57,802 nt of DNA, taken from assembly GCF_005889745.1 (NCBI RefSeq), contig NZ_VCKZ01000007.1:1-57802 (forward strand). Direction: 5' to 3'. The translations under genes were made by a program, and so were the position numbers. Shown piece by piece: positions 53,377-57,802 of the stretch; within the stretch, counting starts at the first letter, position 1; the number at the start of each line of letters is the position of its first letter. The notes under the pieces were generated by a model. That model was not told the origin of the DNA and ran no database searches. It worked only from the letters and a program-made list of their open reading frames with translations. The stretch is from Actinomadura geliboluensis. GTDB lineage: Bacteria; Actinomycetota; Actinomycetes; Streptosporangiales; Streptosporangiaceae.

Positions 53377-53936
53377 ACCAGCTTCAGGATCCCGTTCCGG
53401 TAGGTCTCCGACTCCCGGAGCTTCAGCATCTGCTTGTCGCGGTCGGCGCGCGCGAACACGCTCTTCCCGGCACCGAGCAGCACGGGGAAGACCAGCAGGT
53501 TGTACTGGTCGATCAGGTCCGCGTCCGCCAGCCGCCGGGCCAGTTCCGCGCTCCCGTGGATGAAGATCGCGCCGCCGTCGGACTCCTTGAGCGCGGCGAC
53601 GTCCTCGGTCGAGCGCAGGATCGTCGTCGGCCCCCACCCGTCGACGAGGGCGTCGTCGCCCAGCGTGGTCGACACCACGTACTTGGGCAGTTCCTTGTAG
53701 TCGGCGTGGTCCGCCGAGCCGGGCCAGACCGGCGCGAACGCCTCGTAGCTGCGGCGGCCGAACATCAGCGCCGTCGTGTCGGCGAGTTCCTCGCCCTTCA
53801 GCGACCAGGCTTCCGGGACGAACTCGAGGTCCTTGAACACCCAGCCGCCGCTGCGGTGCCCCTCCCCCGGCCCTCCGCCGGGCGAGTCCACGACCCCGTC
53901 GAGCGACATGAAACCGGTGTAGACCAGCTTGCGCAT
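53358..53936 (-). CDS. Dihydrofolate reductase-like protein (RibD C-terminal family)
   Basis: A 192-residue protein of the RibD C-terminal/DHFR-like family, with LVYTGFMSLDGVVDSPGGG, LMFGRRSYEAFAPVWPG and GAIFIHGSAELARRL, the NADPH-binding pattern. These small reductases are common in actinomycetes and their physiological substrates are mostly unknown. It is a single gene, convergent with the AraC-type gene. Confidence 0.9.
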   Translation of the reverse strand: MRKLVYTGFMSLDGVVDSPGGGPGEGHRSGGWVFKDLEFVPEAWSLKGEELADTTALMFGRRSYEAFAPVWPGSADHADYKELPKYVVSTTLGDDALVDGWGPTTILRSTEDVAALKESDGGAIFIHGSAELARRLADADLIDQYNLLVFPVLLGAGKSVFARADRDKQMLKLRESETYRNGILKLVYDVAR

Positions 53937-54116
53937 AGCGTTATCTCCTCATGTTCCGAGCCGGCTGCCGAGTTTCACACTAGGCCGCGGACATGAACCC
54001 GTCTTGGACGGAAACGACACCGACTCCAGCCGAGTACAGCGTTTTCGGCGGGCGGCTGCGTGTCCGGGATCGGCCGTCCGGCGAACGGCGCCGAACCGGC
54101 CTCGCCGGGGAACGGC

Positions 54117-55079
54117 TCAGCCGGGTGCGGCGAGGCAGCCGGGTTCGGTGGGCAGTCCCTCGCAGCGCTGTGCCCAGCCGCGGAGGTCGTCGGCGAACCT
54201 GGTCGACAGGCGGTCGAGATAGCCGTCCGGGTTGTCGCTCTTGCTCCGGGCGGCCTTCTGCAGCTCGCTCAGCATGACCCGCTGGGTGCCCTGCATGAAG
54301 TCCTTGTAGCCGAAGTCGTTGAGCCTGCCGATCAACGCGTCGATGAGCTTGCCGATGCAGCCCCGCACGTCCTCGTTCGGGTCGTCGCGCCAGATGCCGT
54401 AGAGGCGGACCGCGACGGCGCGCAGGGCGCTCTCGTTGGTCGGTCCGGCCAGCGTCATGTTCACCAGCGCCTCGACCAGCAGCAGCTTGGCCCGCGGGCT
54501 GAGTTCCGGTATCCAGCAGCCCTCCACCGCGCTCGGCCAGTGCAGGGACTGGCAGGTGTTGAGGCCGGTCGAGTGGCGGCAGAGCAGTTCGGCGGCGATG
54601 AGCTGCGCGTTGGCCGAGGACGAGCGCAGTGCCGCGTCGATGACGAGCACCGCGGTCTCCGGCGAGACCCGCGGGTTCTCCGGGCACCAGAGGTCGACGA
54701 GCAGGGCCACGGCGAGATCGGCGTTGTCCAGCTTGGTGAGCGCGAGGAGCCCGGAGGCCGGCGCCACCGGATCGGACGAGCCGCCGTCGGCAGGGGCGAT
54801 CAGCTGGCCCGCGCGCATCGCCGATTCCAGCCTGAGCTGGCGGCTCTGTTCGGCCTGCTCCGTCTGCAGACGGTGCTCGGTCTGCCGGTTCACCACGAAC
54901 CCGATCAGCGTTACGGACGCCGTCACGAGAACGCCGATGAACGTGAGCACGGCCGCGAGCCGCGCGGTCTCCCCGTCCCCTAAATGCAGCGGGCCGAGCA
55001 GCAGGCCCGCGGGTAGGACGGCCACCACCAGCAGCACGGTGACCGAGATGAGGAAGAACTTCCCGTCGTCCTTGCCCAT
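54117..55079 (-). CDS. Membrane protein of unknown function
   Basis: I chose the ATG at 55079 (MGKDDGKFFLISVTVLLVV) because AAGGGGG precedes it. Two N-terminal helices (about 8-30 and 42-65) are followed by a predicted coiled coil (NRQTEHRLQTEQAEQSRQLRLE) and a soluble helical domain of about 230 residues ending CLAAPG. The layout recalls phage or stress-linked membrane proteins, but I recognise no family. It is on the same strand as, but separate from, the MFS operon (69-bp gap). Confidence 0.75.
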   Translation of the reverse strand: MGKDDGKFFLISVTVLLVVAVLPAGLLLGPLHLGDGETARLAAVLTFIGVLVTASVTLIGFVVNRQTEHRLQTEQAEQSRQLRLESAMRAGQLIAPADGGSSDPVAPASGLLALTKLDNADLAVALLVDLWCPENPRVSPETAVLVIDAALRSSSANAQLIAAELLCRHSTGLNTCQSLHWPSAVEGCWIPELSPRAKLLLVEALVNMTLAGPTNESALRAVAVRLYGIWRDDPNEDVRGCIGKLIDALIGRLNDFGYKDFMQGTQRVMLSELQKAARSKSDNPDGYLDRLSTRFADDLRGWAQRCEGLPTEPGCLAAPG

Positions 55080-55148
55080 GCTGTCCCCCTTCGCGATGCG
55101 CGAGGACAATCGTGGCGCGCCGGACACGGAGGGTGGTATGCCGAGTCC

Positions 55149-56366
55149 TCAACCGGACACCCGGCGGGCGGTGCGGTCGGTGAGGATGAGCGGGAGCGCG
55201 AGTGCGGCGAGGGCGGCTCCGATCAGGCAGACCCAGGTGAGGGCGGTGCCCTGGGAGAGCGCGGTGCCCTGGGAGAGCGCGGCCGCCGCGAGGACGGGCG
55301 TGCAGCTGATCCCGAGCTGGAAGGCCGACACGGTCGTGGCCCCGGCGAGCGTCGGCGCGTCGCCCGCGATGGCGAAGACGCGGGCGTAGATCGCGGGGTT
55401 CAGCACGAAGGCGGCGATCCCGAGCAGGAAGACGGTGGGGATCACCGCCCAGGCTTCGTGGACCGCGACGGCCATGATGACGGAGAGGGCCACGATCGCG
55501 GTGGCGCCGCCGAGGAGGGCGGCATGCGGACGTGCGTCGGAGACGCGTCCGCCGATGGACAGGCCGACGAAGGCGCCGATTCCGAAGAGGGCGAGGATCG
55601 CGGGGATCCAGAGCGCGGGCACACCGGTGACGTCGGTGAGCATGGCCGACAGGTAGTTGAACGTGATCATGTAGGCCGCGGTGGTCAGGATCGTGATCCC
55701 GTAGACGCCCCAGAGCCGCCGTTGCCGGATGGCGGACAGCTCCCGCGACACGCTCGGCCGCGCCGCCGGGCGGGGGCCCGCGTCCGCTGCGGGGATCCCG
55801 GCGTGGCAGGCGGCGATCCCGGCGAGGGTCAGGGCGACGACGGCCCAGAACCCGCCCCGCCACTGCGTGAACTGGCTGAGCAGGGTGCCCGCCGGACCTC
55901 CGGCGACCATGGCCATGCTCAGGCCGCTGACGACGACCCCCGAGGCGCGGGCGTTGCGGTCCGGGGTGACCAGGCTGATCGCGGTCACGGACGCGATGGC
56001 GAAGAAGCCCGCGTAGGCGACACCCGAGACCACCCGGCTCAGCAGCAGGACGTCGTAGTTCCCCAGCAGCCCGGCGGCGACGCTGACCGCGAACACGCCT
56101 TGGGTGGCCATCAGCGCGGTGCGCCGGGGCCAGCGCAGGCTGAGCACGGCGAACGGCGGCCCTCCGATGACGACACCGAGCGCGAACGCGGTGATCAGGA
56201 AGCCCGCCGAGGAGAGCGGGACTTCGAGATCGGCGGCCACGTCCGGTAGCACGCCCGCCAGCAGGAACTCCGCGCTGCCCATCGCGAACAGGCTGAAGCC
56301 GAGCAGGTAGACGCCGAGGGGGAGCCGCGCGGAGCTTCGGGACGTCTCGGCGAGGTCGGCGGCCAT
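55149..56366 (-). CDS. MFS transporter (drug:H+ antiporter-like)
   Basis: A 405-residue transporter with about 12 helices. I chose the ATG at 56366 because it overlaps the upstream flavoprotein stop (ATGA). The MFS motif A loop after TM2 reads LSLRWPRRTALMA, and TM4-5 contains GVVVSGLSMAMVAGGPAGTLLSQFTQWRGGFW. The subtype resembles Cmx/CmlR-type efflux pumps. The C-terminal TM has a short in-frame repeat (ALSQGTALSQGTALT). It probably exports a compound handled together with the coupled flavoprotein. Confidence 0.88.
   Translation of the reverse strand: MAADLAETSRSSARLPLGVYLLGFSLFAMGSAEFLLAGVLPDVAADLEVPLSSAGFLITAFALGVVIGGPPFAVLSLRWPRRTALMATQGVFAVSVAAGLLGNYDVLLLSRVVSGVAYAGFFAIASVTAISLVTPDRNARASGVVVSGLSMAMVAGGPAGTLLSQFTQWRGGFWAVVALTLAGIAACHAGIPAADAGPRPAARPSVSRELSAIRQRRLWGVYGITILTTAAYMITFNYLSAMLTDVTGVPALWIPAILALFGIGAFVGLSIGGRVSDARPHAALLGGATAIVALSVIMAVAVHEAWAVIPTVFLLGIAAFVLNPAIYARVFAIAGDAPTLAGATTVSAFQLGISCTPVLAAAALSQGTALSQGTALTWVCLIGAALAALALPLILTDRTARRVSG
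55240..55275 (-). repeat. In-frame 18-bp tandem duplication in the MFS gene
   Basis: GGTGCCCTGGGAGAGCGC occurs twice in tandem and encodes ALSQGT twice before the last helix. The reading frame is preserved. Confidence 0.75.
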
Positions 56367-57337
56367 CAGGTCGCGTCCTCCTTGGCTGCGGCTTCGGACA
56401 GCTCGCGGTCGAGCAGCCAGCCGGTCATGGCGATGCCCGCCGCACAGCCCGCACCGGCCGCCATGACGACCTGGGCGCGGGGGTTGACCACGTTCCCGGC
56501 GGCCCACACCCCTTCGACGGACGTGGCGCCGGCGGCATCGACCGAGACCAGGCCGCTGACCGGGTCTTTTGCCGCGTTCAACGCGGTCAGGATGGCGTCG
56601 TACGGTGCCGGGCGGGTCCCGACGAAGATGGCCTCACAGGGCACCGTCCCGCCGTCGTCCAGTTCGACCACCGCTTCATCGCCGGTGGTCGTAACCCGGG
56701 TGACGTGGGTGTCGACGAGGCGCACGCCGTAGGCGGTCAGGCGCCGTCGTTCGGCGGAGTCGACCACGGCACCGTTGACGCAGAACGTCACCGACGAGCT
56801 GTAGCGGCGCATGAGGGCCGCCAGGTGCGCGGATTGCGGAGCCATCGTGCTGCCGATGACGGCGATGGTGCGCCCCCGCACCTCGTAGCCGTGGCAGTGG
56901 GGGCAGTGATGCACCACGGACGCCCACCCAGCGGCCAGGCCGGGCACGTCGGGCAGTTCATCGGCCAGTCCCGTGGCGACGAGAACCGACCGGGCGCGCA
57001 GGGCGCGCCGGTCATCGAGCCGCAACTCGAACACGCCGCCCTCGGCGCGGCGCACGTCGTTCACCGTCGCTCGCGTCAGGGTCCCGCCGTACCGGGTGAA
57101 CTCGTCCTGGCCGGTCGCGAGGAACTCCTTCGGCGGCATGCCGTCCCGCGACAGGTACCCGTGCATGTGGGCGGCCGGGCCGTTCCGTGGCTCACTGCCG
57201 TCCACGATCAGCGTCGCGAACTGGGCCCGCGCCAGGACGATGCCGGCCGACAGACCGGCGGCCCCGCCACCGACGATGACGCTGTCCCACACCGTCTCCG
57301 CGAGCGATTCGTCCGGACGGTCTGCTGTTGTGTCCAT
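56366..57337 (-). CDS. Thioredoxin-reductase-like FAD/NAD(P) oxidoreductase
   Basis: A 323-residue flavoprotein. I chose the ATG at 57337 because GGAGGTGG precedes it. The FAD-binding VWDSVIVGGGAAGLSAGIVLARA, the redox CxxC in HHCPHCHGYEVRG (about residue 142), the NAD(P)-binding TIAVIGSTMAPQSAHLAAL and the C-terminal VEGVWAAGNV are typical of low-molecular-weight thioredoxin reductases and GliT-like dithiol oxidases. No thioredoxin gene is nearby, so it may act on a small dithiol. Its stop overlaps the MFS start, and a divergent XRE regulator lies upstream. Confidence 0.9.
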   Translation of the reverse strand: MDTTADRPDESLAETVWDSVIVGGGAAGLSAGIVLARAQFATLIVDGSEPRNGPAAHMHGYLSRDGMPPKEFLATGQDEFTRYGGTLTRATVNDVRRAEGGVFELRLDDRRALRARSVLVATGLADELPDVPGLAAGWASVVHHCPHCHGYEVRGRTIAVIGSTMAPQSAHLAALMRRYSSSVTFCVNGAVVDSAERRRLTAYGVRLVDTHVTRVTTTGDEAVVELDDGGTVPCEAIFVGTRPAPYDAILTALNAAKDPVSGLVSVDAAGATSVEGVWAAGNVVNPRAQVVMAAGAGCAAGIAMTGWLLDRELSEAAAKEDAT

Positions 57338-57372
57338 GTGGACCACCTCCACTGACAGCGTCGGGAGGTGGC

Positions 57373-57406
57373 CCCGAAAACGACAACTAACGTTGCTGTT
57401 TCCGGG
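57373..57406. promoter_or_regulatory. 34-bp imperfect dyad between the flavoprotein and XRE genes
   Basis: The region centred at 57389.5 has two nested symmetric arm pairs: CCCGAAAAC with GTTTCCGGG and CAAC with GTTG. Twelve of 17 base pairs are symmetric. It occupies the middle of a 91-bp divergent promoter region and is a good operator candidate for the XRE protein. Confidence 0.55.
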
Positions 57407-57428
57407 ACACATTGGTTGACTGCGGCGT

Positions 57429-57802
57429 ATGGACGACCAGCCCACCGTCGGCAGCGTGATCGCGCAGATCGCGCCCAGGCTGCGGCGCGCCCGCGACAAG
57501 AAGGGCGTCAGCCTCGCCGACCTCGCGCGGACCACGGGCATCTCGACCAGCACCCTGTCCCGGCTGGAATCCGGCCAGCGCAAGCCGAGCCTCGAACTGC
57601 TGCTGCCGATCACCGCGGCACTGGGCATCCCGCTGGACGAGATCGTCGCCGCGCCCCGGATCGTCGACCCGCGCGTACCCCAGCAGCCCACCAAGAAGGA
57701 CGGGCGGGTGCTGATCCCGCTGTCCCGGCACCAGGGAGAACCGCGCGCCTACAAGCTGATCATCCCGGCGCACGATGAACAGATCCACCTGCGCACCCAC
57801 AC
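57429..57802 (+). CDS. XRE-family regulator, 3'-truncated by the window edge
   Basis: The frame from the ATG at 57429 stays open to the end of the window (124 residues visible). The helix-turn-helix spans about 8-65 (RLRRARDKKGVSLADLARTTGISTSTLSRLESGQRKPS). It is followed by a start of a likely cupin domain (LIPLSRHQGEPRAYKLIIPAHD), as in XRE-cupin regulators. It is divergent from the flavoprotein-MFS operon, which it probably controls through the dyad between them. Confidence 0.9.
   Translation, partial: MDDQPTVGSVIAQIAPRLRRARDKKGVSLADLARTTGISTSTLSRLESGQRKPSLELLLPITAALGIPLDEIVAAPRIVDPRVPQQPTKKDGRVLIPLSRHQGEPRAYKLIIPAHDEQIHLRTH

Overview
The window is a high-GC actinomycete chromosome segment. 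High G/C at third codon positions, GTG/TTG starts, an actinomycete integrative-element backbone, AsnC/TetR regulators and secreted xylanolytic enzymes with ricin-type modules suggest a Streptosporangiales/Thermomonosporaceae-like organism. That placement is inference.

Left part (1 to about 7.87 kb): the right-hand portion of an actinomycete integrative and conjugative element (AICE). It carries a GntR/KorSA-like repressor with its operator-promoter region, a small conserved protein, an FtsK/TraB-like DNA translocase, a Cys/His small protein, a DUF2637/Spd-like membrane protein, two very small proteins, a RepSA-type rolling-circle initiator, an excisionase and a tyrosine integrase. The element ends at the 3' end of a tRNA-Arg(ACG) gene. 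The opposite attachment site is not in the window.

7.9 to 15.3 kb: a small lipoprotein, tRNA-Ser(GCU) and an accessory patch. The patch holds an IS630-family element with terminal inverted repeats and a split transposase, a HEAT-repeat gene broken by an extra 7-bp repeat unit, an uncharacterised protein, a PLP-dependent dehydratase-like enzyme and a small unknown.

15.4 to 22.8 kb: a carotenoid oxygenase, then an AsnC/Lrp regulator convergent with an operon of type III glutamine synthetase-like ligase, DUF1116 protein, amino-acid permease and PuuD-like amidohydrolase. This looks like uptake plus gamma-glutamylation of an amine or amino compound.

23 to 27.7 kb: a secreted hemicellulose-degrading island (GH62 arabinofuranosidase, GH10 xylanase, CE1 feruloyl esterase). 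All three carry ricin-type modules, and the divergent promoter region holds palindromic operators.

27.8 to 34.6 kb: two VOC proteins, a MerR-linked quinone oxidoreductase, and three membrane-protein genes of unknown role.

34.6 to 53.4 kb: a large catabolic regulon, almost all on the minus strand. It contains an acyl-CoA ligase, enolase-superfamily enzyme, PanE-like reductase, APH-like kinase, ACAD10/11-type acyl-CoA dehydrogenase, VOC protein, enoyl-CoA hydratase, SDR, complete Liv-type ABC importer, alpha/beta hydrolase, DoxX protein, LeuCD-type hydro-lyase, TetR and an AraC-type regulator. Six promoter regions share a motif close to AACCTRACGTCRG, so a single TetR regulon is likely. The ligase + kinase + ACAD + hydratase + SDR set resembles the phosphorylation-dependent 4-hydroxyacyl-CoA route known from levulinate catabolism, and is the most interesting system here.

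53.4 kb to the end: a DHFR-like reductase, a membrane protein, an MFS exporter coupled to a thioredoxin-reductase-like flavoprotein, and a divergent XRE regulator cut by the window edge.
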